Shown: piece by piece, positions 45,631 to 56,496 of the stretch | Layout of the letters: each line of letters starts with the position of its first letter | Position numbering within the stretch: position 1 is the stretch's first letter | NCBI GenBank assembly: GCA_032164295.1 | Contig: JAJHTX010000012.1 | Coordinates: 1,550,001 to 1,614,000 of the forward strand | DNA from: Inonotus obliquus | Taxonomy: Eukaryota > Basidiomycota > Agaricomycetes > Hymenochaetales > Hymenochaetaceae | Length of the DNA stretch: 64,000 nt | Reading direction: 5' to 3' | Notes under the pieces: model-generated | What the model saw: the letters and a program-made list of their open reading frames with translations, nothing else | Told to the model about the DNA's origin: nothing | Databases searched by the model: none | Program-made: the position numbers and the translations under genes

Positions 45631-48280
45631 TTACATCGAGATTATCCGAGTTCCTAGCTCAGCCACGGAGCCCGCCTTGAACTCTGGGCCAGGGCACGAC
45701 ATGAACATGAGTGCGCGAGGGATCTGAAGTCGGTGAGCTAGCGCTGCAATAATCGGGGGCGTAAAGGGCCTCTGGACAAAGATCTAGTTCGAGCCGAAGT
45801 CAGGATTCATCATGATCTAGGGAATGAGGGTGAAGTCAATGGCTTACGAGGTCAATGGTAATTCCAGGGAAGGCTTCGTCGAGCACTGTAGTGTACAAAG
45901 GATGACATTACAACTAGTCGAGCATTTCGAGAATAGGAATACTCACGCTTTGCGTTTGCTTCAATCTCGGAAGGTATTTCCTCGACCGATTGATACAGAT
46001 GCACGAGCTTCACACAAGAGGCTTCCTCATTCTTAGCGACGTATGAAATCATCTGGAACAGGTGATGCATCTTAATGATATAGGAAGTAATGTAATTTCA
46101 GCGGAAGTGATGAATATGCATGATGGTGAACTGACTTCATCCGTTTTTGCAAGCACGCAGACGGGCTGTCGGCGCAGCCTTCTCAGGAACATGATAAAGT
46201 ATCCGCTCAGGCGGTGAGCCCAACGCCATTCGTGCATGACGGGAGTTTGGTCATATATCCAATATGCACATCGGATGAGTTTTGCTTTATTGTTCGTGAC
46301 AAGAAAAGCCGTCCAAATGGCGACTGCATATGCGGCAAAATACCTAACAGTGATGGTGAGAGGTGCCCATTTGGGAAGTGAAACTGGTTTTACCCCACAG
46401 TCGTCGGGTCTATGGCGATGTTCCCTGCGAACGCTGTCAAGCCTACTAGGAGAGTGATGACTGTTAATGCGATCGAAGCCCTTTGAGCTCGAGGAATCCG
46501 ACCGCGATTAAATTTGAGGAACAACAGTGATACAGGAAAGAGTGACATGACTGATAGCCAAGTCATAGCGAACCTAGACGGATGACCTCAGCCGCTATTG
46601 GAAAACACTAGGCGCACACAAGCCTCAATAGAGCAGTGGGACTCACATCTTTGAAATAACTACCAGATTTGCACCGGCACTGGCGTACAATACAACACTC
46701 AGAGCCATGAAAGCAACAATCGCTACTGCTTGGGCATTCGTCTGCGGCAGACGATACAACACTGCCGTTGGAAGGATCCTATCTCGAGCAAGCTTCTCAA
46801 ACAGAGCACAGGCGCTCAGGATACCTACAAAATTCAACATACAATGATCTGACACCTGGAAAAGCGATGGTAAGTCCTACCTGTTAGAACTCCGGCACTT
46901 AAGACGATACTGGCGTCCACAACAATCCATGTACGAAACCACCTCCCACCGGCCTAACAAAGTCAAATATCTTACTCATCCAGAAGAGCAGGCGGCACAA
47001 ATAGCTAAGGAACATACCCGCTCTGCCAGCACACTGAGCACGTTCGGGGAGCTAAGCATGACCTCGAGGGGAATGTTGGCAAGGACGACCAACATTAGTA
47101 GAGCATATAAACCCATCGTAGGGTAATGAATATTTCTGAGGACCTTTGGGAAGGCACCGGGTCGAACGACAGCCACGTAATCGGGCGAACCTAGCGAGAT
47201 TATTATTAGATGGACTATTATCCAAATCATCGGAATGTTCCCACGCACATTCGAATCCGGTCATTCCTACGATTCCTAGACAGACGCCATTGAAGACTTG
47301 GTGGATGATTCCAGAGGCAGAACCTGGTTGGCCATCTACCCAGTTACTGTGAATAACGGAGTTTCCGTGACGGATCCATGAAATAAGGGCAGCGAGAGTT
47401 AGTGCAATCATTGTTGCCATCTATGTATAAACGTGAGATGACGTTGCGGGCACCGATTGGAGGTGGGCTCATACATGGAAGGTGAGGATTCCGAATGCTG
47501 TCCTCGCGCTTTCCCTCAGGCCGAGGAGACTAATCACCAGAGGGAAAATAGAGAATATTATTGTTCCCACGAACTTCGGGAAGGGCAACGTCGTTTCACC
47601 TGCGACATATTCCGCAGCGGTTGCCGCTGATACGATGGAAGTCGTGGAATAGTCGAGCAAGGCCAGCGCTCCACCCGTCAGAGCAACCGCTTTCGTGGCC
47701 GCATTAATCCTTACCAGCAGTAAGAGAAGGAAAAGTAAGCTTCAGCAGACAACTCCTTTATCAAACGTACAAGTACGTGTAATTGGAGCCACTAATGCTA
47801 ATCGCGGATGTAAGTTCCTCGATGATCGGTCTCCATAAGAAGAGCAATGACGTGGCAATTAGGAGAGAGATCGGAGAGCTAAAGTATGAAAGGGTTATCA
47901 TCGTTGGTAGTACTTCAGGCAAAAGGAACTCGGACTCACTAAACCCCGGCTGCTGCGATAACAGGAGGGAAAGCGTAGAACACGCTTCCGAATACTTCGT
48001 TGGCGGCAACGGCACTGGCCATCCAAGGACCAAGGATAGGTCCTTCTCTTTCCTTCTTCACCATCTCCTCACCTTTACAAATGTCATCCTCTGTAAGTTC
48101 GAGGTATGAAACGGAGCCCCACCCGGCAAACTCGAATTCATTGGACAAAGTAGTCAATCGAGAAGGTATAGTTATCAGTTTTAATTTACCCCTGGGTTTT
48201 TGACGACGGAGAATAACGTCGGACACAGATTCGGAAAAGGAGGGTAGCTGGACCAATGGAATGGGGTCAACATCCTGCAT
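45631..48280 (-). CDS. APC-type amino-acid transporter with C-terminal cytosolic domain
   Basis: Twelve exons, from the start: 48280-47940, 47878-47771, 47709-47475, 47420-47249, 47190-47018, 46953-46881, 46824-46647, 46573-46394, 46343-46136, 46070-45947, 45885-45848, 45783-45631; 660 residues. The core of about 12 helices shows APC features (VFGSVFYAFPPVIAAAGV, GSNYTYL, STTSIVSAATAAEYV, GMTGFEC, GILSACALFEKLARDRILP). A C-terminal extension of about 120 residues (KLVHLYQSVEEIPSEIEANAK, LAHRLQIPRALMFMSCPGP) matches what I recall from a basidiomycete-rich subgroup. The last intron has two acceptors. The proximal one (exon from 45816) leads to a stop ten codons later, whereas the distal one preserves the conserved tail and is used here. 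Substrate is unknown. Confidence 0.82.
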
Positions 48281-51192
48281 GGTTACTTTTTGTGCGACGT
48301 TAGTACTAGTGTTACGTATCAATAAGTCTCTCGCACGACTTACGAGGTACTACCTTGGGAAGCTTTGACATGCTGGTGCGATGGGAGAGGGTGAAATAGA
48401 TTTCACGCGGAAAGCGGCCGATAGACTCTTATGCCCCTTCAAGCTTTGAATAACGCTCAAGGCGGTCAGTTCTCCCATACGTTCCTCCACTGTGTTTATC
48501 ACTATTGGCGCTGTGCTCGGATAGCACCGGAGAAAGAACGATGGAAGGCCACCAACGACCTCCACCCGCAAGGCACATCAGTAGCACCACATGCGCATCC
48601 TATTTTCATCTTCGTTAGTGTAACTTTAGATCTTCAAAATTATTCTGTAGAGCTTTTATGGAAACCGTGCTATCTCTTTTGCGAACCAGCCCTGGACACG
48701 GGTCTACCGTGCTTCCCATCCTTCCCACGTGACGGCGCTTGGGTCGGTCATTAGTTATTGGTATTAGCTAGCTCGCAGTTGCTTTTGAGACGTACCGGTA
48801 TTTTGGTCCCCCTTACCTCTTCTTGATGAAGTACGAGTGCCTACACGCCCGACTTGGATTCAAGATTTCTCGCTATAACGAACACGAGGCATGGCCGGGT
48901 GTGCTAAATACCCTGCGATTACGAGAGGGAATGTAGCGCTCGTATCTATAATCGGTTCGAACATGTTGGCGGAGAAGCTTCTCCTACTCAATAATCAAAG
49001 GAAAAACGAATTAAATGGTTTTTCACATCAGTCGGAAGGAATCAGCAAGACTTCCGGGGAAAACTGTACTATATTTGTCATGCTGAGGTCGTCTGGCATC
49101 CGCAACGTGTGTCCTAAACACCAGATGCAATTTCAATTACAAGTCATTGGAACATTGCCTTGTTTGATAAAGTTTTTCAAGTTAGCGTCCGAGTGAGCCG
49201 TTACGTTTCGAACTTTGCCTTTACAGTAATAAAAGCCTTCGTTCGAACAGACGCTTCTGCTGTGAAACCATTACCCTTCCCCGAATAAGCACTGTTCCTT
49301 CAATATGAGTATAAGTACTTTATATGCGCGATTCAGAGGGAACTTAAACCGCTTGTTAGACAGTCAGCAAGGATCGAGATATGAGCAAAAGAAAACTGAA
49401 GGGAGCGTATCCTTGTGAACAATCAAGGAACATTCGCTGGCTAGTAGGCAGAAGCAGAACCCCAATTAGCGTTATTCTTGGAAACAAAAATCGAACGAAG
49501 CACCAAATCCAGAGTACAAATGCGCGGTTCTGAGTAAACAGTTGCACATTTATTGGTGCCAAGCTGGCACCGCTGCCATTCACACGTGAGCGCTATGTCG
49601 TCGGGGCCTGAAGAATCAGTAAGTAATTGATTTGCAAGGGAACAAGGACATTTTCCGTCATTGAAGCGCTCTGCTAAGCCTCGGACCTCCATAGGAATTG
49701 GTCGGTCACGATGTCCTAATCATCTCCCCCCCCCATGCCCGCGGGGTAGATTGCGGTTCTTCCGAGGCAGCTTACTCATGCTGCAGCCAGCCAAAGAAAT
49801 ATATTTCGATGTTGGGTAGAAACGACGCAGACTCGAGGAAACGACGCAATCATTTCATGGCAAAATGGCAGATGCGTCGAAAATCAATTTTCCTAGATGT
49901 TTCTGGAACTAAGCATCAGACTATTATATTTAATTCAAGTGTGGGATAGAGAAATGCGTACTTGTCTCAGTTTTCCAGGCATTACGGCATGGGTCCCGAA
50001 CCTGGTTGAGGTATCCGAATGGGACGACGTGACGAAGACGACTTTGTTGATCTCTTTGCAACCGGTTGGATTCTTTGGGCAGTTGCCACCCAGTAGGAAA
50101 TGAGATCTGAATACGCAATAGGAATCCTCGCGGTCGAGGTACTTCCGAAGAAACTGATACTGGAGCAGACGTTCCAGGGTGTCGACATCTCCCAAAGCCC
50201 ACCGAACCTCTGCTCAGATTGCTTGATAACGTCTCTTGGGTCATAGTATTACGTAGATGACTATCGTCGACTCGTCAACGAAGGTTCAACACTGAAAAGG
50301 GTGAGGTGATAAAAAGGTGGGTGTTGTCACTGCTGTCCGTCGCGTCCCATGTATTATGTAACATAGTGGGAGTTTTTATTATATAATTTGCACATCTTTC
50401 GGGCCCGAACAGATTTCTTTTATAAGTTATCCTTGATCCAAGTACAATATCTTCCAACACTGATAGAATTTCCGAGCCTGGATGAGGGCAGCACGTCTTT
50501 TGCGAAGACGGCCGTCGGCGATATTGCACACAACTAAGCTTACACCGCTGTAGCGCAGCTCTGTGTGCAACTTTCACCTCCATCAACACGGATAGTTAAA
50601 TAAAGTTACATAACGGTTGCCATATACTTCGTGTGCTAGCCTGATTTCCGAAGTTCAATAATTCTAGCATTGATCAACAATGGGATGAAAGAGGAGATGA
50701 TGACCCTAAAAGCTATCCCGAAGAGAGACTGATGGACCGTTTTGGCACTGGCACACTGCTGACATTATCGAGTCCCACAAGAATCACTATTCTCGTTGAG
50801 GGTTCCTACCCATATATATCTCGGTCAAGAGATCAGCTTCGCTAGCAGCATATCCATTCTCATTTTGGCACTCGCCGTTGGAGGAGACGTTCCAACTCTT
50901 GGACATGCAAGTAGTGCCAGGGGTGGTATCGAAGATGCGTCCGCGAGCTAGAAAACTCCCAAGGATCCTCAAGTCGAATAGGTTGAGCTCACATTAGACA
51001 GAAAAGCGAGCGAGCAAGAATTAATATTAATATTTCGCCAATAACTAACATCGGGAATATTAATGGCCGAGTCGGAGACTGGAACCTATTCGGTAGCACT
51101 CCATCACACTCATAATCCCACTACTACACCTATAACATCTGACAAGTATATCTTCCCACTCAGATTATCTGTTCAAGAGCTAATGATTCTGA
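48281..51192. other. Gene-poor region with possible decayed ORFs
   Basis: No intact gene could be built in about 2.9 kb. On the minus strand, Cys-containing frames at 49441-49692, 49935-50195 and 50787-50960 have protein-like segments (e.g. CPCSLANQLLTDSSGPDD, GNCPKNPTGCKEINKV, TTPGTTCMSKSWNVSS), but I could not connect them with convincing splice sites. They may be remnants of one secreted Cys-rich gene or chance. The block 50870-51010 is duplicated at 53140-53290. Confidence 0.4.
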
Positions 51193-51908
51193 TTAGTGAA
51201 ACATCCAAAGTTGCTCTGGCGCGGTCGTATCCTTCTGCAACTGCATCTGATTCAGAACGTAATTCGGTGGCTCAGTTTTCTGAGACCAGATAAGCATTTC
51301 TGCACCAAGGATTGAAATATCTAAGTGCTCACTTCGTGGACGTCGGTAACGACGAATGATCCGTTGCCATTTTGAAAGCTATCGAATGGAGCGATCCTGA
51401 AAGGCATACAACCGAGCGTCAGAAAAAGTCAGGAGTATGATTTGGAGGAGTCCGTACTTGTAAATCAAAGGAGAGACTTGAATGAGCTTCCAAGCCTGTG
51501 GTGGACCGATGACAAGCTTGTTCGTCTGACAACGGTTATTAGAAGTGGACATGGGACGAGGAAGGAGCAGCTTACCCCTTGGTCTACACCAAGGTAACCT
51601 CCGGCAGAGTTGATCTGCATTACATTCTGAGCTTGCAAAGTAAATACAGTCTCATTGTTGCATGAAGGATAGGTGCGGAACGACCACTACAGACTATGTG
51701 AGCGCGTTTAGTATGAATTTGTCTAAACGCTTACGTTTTCGTTGGTTCCATTGTGGCAGTCCCAAGAAAGAGCAGCGATTTCATCCCCAGTTTTCCAGAA
51801 TGCATTATCGAAGCAGTGATTTTGGGTTCCGATATTCAGAACACGGTGGAATTGGCCATCCTTTGGAAGAACGGCAAGAGAGGTGAGGTTGAGATGAGGT
51901 GACGACAT
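51193..51908 (-). CDS. QxW beta-trefoil lectin-like protein B
   Basis: Five exons, from the start: 51908-51735, 51686-51576, 51525-51458, 51396-51333, 51279-51193; 167 residues. Same three QxW-type repeats as A and C. The first motif here is NENW instead of QNW/QKW, the others are PQAWKL and EQLWMF. Conserved TNKLVIG and VVTDVHE blocks are present. The ESFLYGDG block of A and C is changed to DSFQNGNG, so one sugar-site loop may differ. There is no signal peptide. The exon 5 acceptor (CTCAG at 51280) is supported by the same site in A and C. A TATA box lies at 52005-52012. Confidence 0.8.
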
Positions 51909-52004
51909 CGCGTAGTGGTAACAAAAGTCGAAAGCAGAAAGGGTGGCTCTTGGTAGATCTCGAGGGTAACTCTGAGCTGAAGAACTACTGGAGACACAGA
52001 AGCG

Positions 52005-52012
52005 TTTATATA
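52005..52012 (-). promoter_or_regulatory. TATA box of lectin B
   Basis: TATATAAA on the minus strand, 97 bases before the start codon. Identical sequence and nearly identical distance occur before lectin C (55247-55254). Confidence 0.7.
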
Positions 52013-52416
52013 CCTTTACTGAGGTATATCTTCGGACTCTTCCTATTGGTCATCATTCTTTGCAATGGTTAGGCCTAGGATCACTAGCCTTGTCCGACCA
52101 CTACAACGACATCGAAAACGATGTCGAGACACTCGGCTGTTGACACCACACTAGCACGGACATGCGTACTAATGCATAATGCATCACACGTTCGCTGGCA
52201 GATGTGAGGTGCGTCTGATGTTTCGTAGTGAGGGATATGCGCAACGTGGCTCGCACTTAACCACTCATTCAATCATTCAATAAGAACTTTACCCCGTAGC
52301 CTTTGAGGGTTTGAGCACGTTGTGCAAGTCGATGTACTTTGTACCGCGCAAGAAACGGATTTTAAAATGAAGGTGTTTCACGAGACTCGTATTCGAACTC
52401 GGAATGGCTACCCCTC

Positions 52417-52436
52417 TAAGCGCTCGAAGGCGCTTA
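52417..52436. promoter_or_regulatory. Inverted repeat upstream of lectin B
   Basis: TAAGCGC and GCGCTTA arms (7 bases each) separated by TCGAAG. The same inverted repeat is kept base for base upstream of lectin C (55457-55476), while flanking bases have diverged. It could be a binding site for a dimeric factor, or a small hairpin. Confidence 0.35.
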
Positions 52437-52604
52437 TTAAAGTCCAAAGGCGCCTAACTCCTAGCTTGACGTTCCCGACATCTTCCCAGTGTTCCTCCCT
52501 GTCCTCAGATGCCAGATAATTTGGATCACCATTGAAGGCTTGTTAACGCCTCTGATAAACTTGATAAAATTACTTCACTCGCAGCAAGAAGAGCAGCTCG
52601 GCAT

Positions 52605-52892
52605 CTATCGTATCAGCTTGAATGGGTAGAAGAGTACTTTATACCTGACATTACGATCTGGGAAGCATTCTGAGGGTTGGTCCATCTCATCGCGGTGCGA
52701 GTTGTGGCTGAAATTACTAGTCGTCGAGAATAGGTATACCTTGGTCTTATGCTTTAGATCGAGGATCATATCTGGGAAGGCTTTTGATAGGCTGAGACAA
52801 GTCGTCGGTGCTGCGAAGGAGCCAAGATCACATGCTGGTGTAGGGGTTGAGTGGGATAGAATGGATGCCATCCCATACCACGAGTCGGACAA
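52605..52892 (-). pseudogene. ORF remnant upstream of lectin B
   Basis: A 95-codon frame containing DLKHKTKVYLFSTTSNFSHN. A similar stretch (LDRKQKNQVYFFSMGSSSSRN) occurs at 55860-55990 upstream of lectin C. The similarity reflects the tandem duplication. The original gene is not recognisable, and I see no full-length version, so both are treated as remnants. Confidence 0.35.
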
Positions 52893-53365
52893 CCCAGCTT
52901 CTGGCCTATAACAGAACTTTTAGATAGTTGAGACAGAGAGACGTCTATGCATTATCCAAGGCAAGGTCTTTCTCCTGTCATCCTTTAGTGGTTTTGCTAC
53001 GTTCTATATATCACCCAAAAATAACAAAACACGTCGATCATTGTCAACAGTTTTTTTGCTCACTGTACATCCATTTTTATCTCGGCTCTGATCAGCTAAC
53101 AAGCAGATCATGAAATCCGTTTGACGAAGGAAAATTGTCTTCGAGTCTCAGAAAGAGCTTCGTTGGTGGACTCGGTCCAACTCTTGGCCAACGCAAGTCG
53201 TGGTATCGAAGAAGAGATCAGGCGCCATTGAGTCGAGAATAATGTGTCCGTGAGTTAGAAGACTTCCAAAGCGAGCTAGCGAGGAGAGTGTATCTCTGAC
53301 CGTGCGAAGAATTACATAACAGCGGGAACTTCCGAGTACATAACGACTGATCGTAGGCTACGGTC

Positions 53366-54404
53366 TTATTATGGGGAGTGGCAATCTCCAAGTGCCGCGC
53401 GAGCCCCCTTTTTTTCAAGCGGAGTTGTAACATCTACCATATATGGTAAGAAACAGCGATCCATATTTACCGCCTTTCGATTCAATGTACCAATCCTTCA
53501 TGAGACCAGATAATTAGCATTTTATGAGAAATATACCAGAGAATTAAATAAAGACATTCACTTGATATGATACTAGACAAATTAAGACAAAAATGAGCAT
53601 ACATAGCATGTTTTATTGTAGATTACTACCGGTCAACAGTACTCATGGTCTTGAACAAGGTCTTTGGTGATGTTGCTGGTTATTCATTTGTATACACAGT
53701 GACTTTCTAATATGAATATATCAGAAGCATACTATCTGCTATATTTTAAAGCTTGCTATACTGATTCCTTGATGTAGATGGTGTCACTGTATGCATCTCT
53801 GAGAAAGACTAAGATAAGCACTATGCAGTATCATTGATGGCATTTTTGGAGCTTGTACAGGTACCATGGTATATTTACTTGATTTATCAAATGAATTTTG
53901 TGCTTGCAGACATTTTGCAATATTTTCTTGCATTATTGCTCTTTTGCTGGTTCGTGCACCCATACAAATGCAATGTCACGTGACAGAGTTTTCCTTTATT
54001 CGGTGAGATTCAATGCACTCTTCGAACACTCAGAACTCACTGAATTTCTCAACGATTTCCATGTAAATGTACAAATCACATTATTTCATGACTATCTTCA
54101 TTTTGTTGAGAAAAAATTTTCAAGAAATTATCTAGTTCCTTAAATATGACCTAAAACTATACAATATCTCGGCGGATTTTAGTAAAAGTCAATTTCTTTT
54201 TTGAAGATATTGGTCTAAAGACATCAAAGACATGATATACACACTTAATACTAGTGATCTTTGTGATGTGGGAGGGTTACATGGAGTCGAATGTGTCTCT
54301 CAAAAACCGGTCATCGCTTATGCTTAAGCGAGCTCCGGCACGACGCGGCATAGACCGTGAGAACGGTCGTTTTTTTGATAGGGATTGCCACTCCCCACTT
54401 ATTA
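53366..54404. mobile_element. AT-rich insert with terminal inverted repeats (MITE-like)
   Basis: The ends carry inverted copies of TGGGGAGTGGCAATC (53372-53386 on plus, 54383-54397 on minus), extended imperfectly outward (TTATTA / TAATAAG). The interior of about 1 kb is clearly AT-rich compared with the flanks and has no convincing transposase frame; the longest frame is 81 codons. The corresponding position downstream of lectin B lacks it, so it is an insertion into unit C after, or during, the duplication. A non-autonomous DNA transposon is the simplest reading. Target-site duplications could not be defined with certainty. Confidence 0.55.
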
Positions 54405-54444
54405 CTAGTACTACCAGCACACACCAGCACACCTATGACTCCGA

Positions 54445-55157
54445 CTACTGAAACATCCAAAGTTGCTGTGGCGAGGTCGTATCCTCCTGCAACTGCATCT
54501 GATTCAGCTGCCAATTCGGTTGCTCAGATTTCTGAGACTGGTTAAGCATTCCCCGTACTAAGCAATGAAATATTCAAGTGCTCACTTCATGGACGTCGGA
54601 AATGACGAGCGATCCATCTCCATAAAGGAAGCTTTCGAATGGAGCGATCCTGAAAGGCATACAACTGAGTTTCAGAAAACTCGGGAGTACGATAGATGTG
54701 TCCGTACTTGTAAAGCAAAGGAGACACTTGAATGAGCTTCCAAGCTTGTGGTTGACCGATAACAAGCTTGTTCGTCTGACAACACTTATTAGAGGAGGAC
54801 ATGGGACGAGGAAGGAGCAGCTTACCCCCTGGTCTGCACGAAGGTAACCTCCGGCGGGGTTGCTCTGCATTACATTCAGAACCTGCAAAGTGAACGCGGT
54901 ATCATCGTTGCATGAAGGATAGGCGCGGAACGACCACTACAAACTGTGTAAATACGATTAAGTGGATTTGAAGAAAGGCTCACCTTTTGGTTGGTTTCAT
55001 TGCCAGCGTTGCAGGCGTAAGAAAGAACAGGGTTTCCATTCGCAGTGCCCCAGACTGCATTATTGAAGCAGTGATTTTGGGTTCCGACATTCAGAACATT
55101 GTAGAGTTGACCGTCACTTGGAAGAACGGCAAGAGAAGTGAAGTTGAGATTTGACAT
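54445..55157 (-). CDS. QxW beta-trefoil lectin-like protein C
   Basis: Five exons, from the start: 55157-54984, 54936-54826, 54775-54708, 54649-54586, 54531-54445; 167 residues. Three QxW motifs: QKW before SFRAYPSC (across intron 1), PQAWKL and QQLWMF. It has the ESFLYGDG block seen in lectin A. Exons 1 to 5 have exactly the same lengths as lectin B. No signal peptide. A TATA box lies at 55247-55254. Probably a cytosolic or non-classically exported lectin; mushrooms use such proteins against nematodes and insects, but activity here is only inferred. Confidence 0.82.
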
Positions 55158-55246
55158 GGCGTGGAAATAATGAAAGTTGAAAGGATGACTCTTGGTAGAT
55201 CTCGAGGGTACCTCTGAGCTGAAGAACTGGCGGAGGCATAGAAGCG

Positions 55247-55254
55247 TTTATATA
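55247..55254 (-). promoter_or_regulatory. TATA box of lectin C
   Basis: TATATAAA on the minus strand, 90 bases before the start codon, in a promoter block (GAGGTATATAAACGC..) shared with lectin B. Confidence 0.7.
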
Positions 55255-55456
55255 CCTCGCCTGAGGAACATCCAACCTTGTACCGACTTTTCGTAAAGGT
55301 CACCATCATTTGTCTAGGTTCGCCCTAGTCGCTTGGTCTGTTCGGCTACTAGGACACCAAGAACGGCATCGGAGCACTAGGCTATTGGCAGTATACTTCG
55401 TACCCCGCAAGAACCTGGATCGATTAGTGCTTAACGGGATCTGTATTCAGACTCTC

Positions 55457-55476
55457 TAAGCGCTCGAAGGCGCTTA
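55457..55476. promoter_or_regulatory. Inverted repeat upstream of lectin C
   Basis: Same TAAGCGC-TCGAAG-GCGCTTA inverted repeat as at 52417-52436. It lies about 300 bases upstream of the lectin C start, against about 510 for lectin B. Confidence 0.35.
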
Positions 55477-55714
55477 TTTAAGTCTGAAGGCGCCTGAATC
55501 CTAGCTCGACGTTCTCAACATCTTCCCAGTGTTCCGCTTCGTCCGCAAATGCAGAAAAATTTGGATCGTTATTGAAGGCTTGTTAGTGCATCTGAAAACT
55601 TCATAGATCACTCCATATATTGCTTCGCAGCATGTCGAATAGCAGAGATCAATGCAATTTAGATTGAAAGCCGCAATTGCGAAGCGTTTCGGTGTAAGCG
55701 ATCATTCGTCTTGA

Positions 55715-56245
55715 CTACTTCGCTCCGATCGGGAATAAAATTTCGTGTGAGCGCTCAACGCAAAAATCATCGCAGCGAGAGAAGGGAGGAGTTGGACCGA
55801 GGGTCTGTCGTATCAGGCTGAAAACGCAGAATGCGTTCATTACATGCGATATTTTGAACTGGTAGGCGTTTGAGAAATCTTCGCAGTGCGAGTTGCGGCT
55901 GGAGCTACTGCCCATTGAGAAAAAGTACACCTGGTTCTTCTGCTTTCGGTCAAGAATCGCAGCTCGTAATATGGATGTAGTTGAATTTATTGCATACCAG
56001 CAGAATCGGCTGGGGCATATCAGTCTCTGGCCCACGGCCCTTCGCGGAAAGATGAGAGCCAGTCGAGACAGAGAGTTTCCTCTAAAGATTGTCCAAAGCA
56101 GAGACTTTTTTCTGTAGTTTTCCAACTGCTCCAGAACCAATGGCTCTAATCGGGTGAGGAACATCAAGCCATCAGGTAGTAGTCTTGACAGGCCCAATAG
56201 ACCAGTGCAATACGACTTCATCGGTACAAGTAGCAATCTTCGCAC
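55715..56245 (-). pseudogene. ORF remnant upstream of lectin C
   Basis: A 176-codon frame whose middle (about 55860-55990) matches the remnant upstream of lectin B. Composition is irregular and no family is recognised. It may be a longer remnant of the gene duplicated with the lectins. Confidence 0.35.
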
Positions 56246-56496
56246 CTCTAAGCGCCATCATTCGAGGAATAGGCGCCGTTGTGCAAAATTACCAGGTCGC
56301 AGCATCAGAATTACGAAGGAGGTTAAGTTACTCACGCAAAGCGGATATGAAATCGAAGTGTGACAGTCCAGTCCAGTGTGACACATCCGCACGTGACGAG
56401 TGCGTCTTCCTAACGCATCAATGATGACTGAATAGCAGCTGCGTCCTCTGTCACCACCAAAGGTAGAGCCTCGTTCGTCAGCGTTAGACGAGAAGG

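Larger units (their letters stand above)
50870..56110 (-). repeat. Tandem duplication carrying lectins B and C
   Basis: Unit B (about 50870-52900) and unit C (about 53140-56110) are collinear on the minus strand: a downstream flank (50870-51010 / 53140-53290), lectin gene (B / C), shared promoter with the same TATA box, a palindrome-bearing block (52417 / 55457), and an ORF remnant (52605-52892 / 55860-55990). Unit C is longer by about 1 kb, mostly explained by the inverted-repeat-bounded segment at 53366-54404. Confidence 0.75.

Noticed and set aside
45784..45815. Apparent premature stop in the amino-acid transporter
   Set aside because: Using the next acceptor (AACTAG) removes the stop and restores the conserved C-terminal tail, so the gene is treated as intact.
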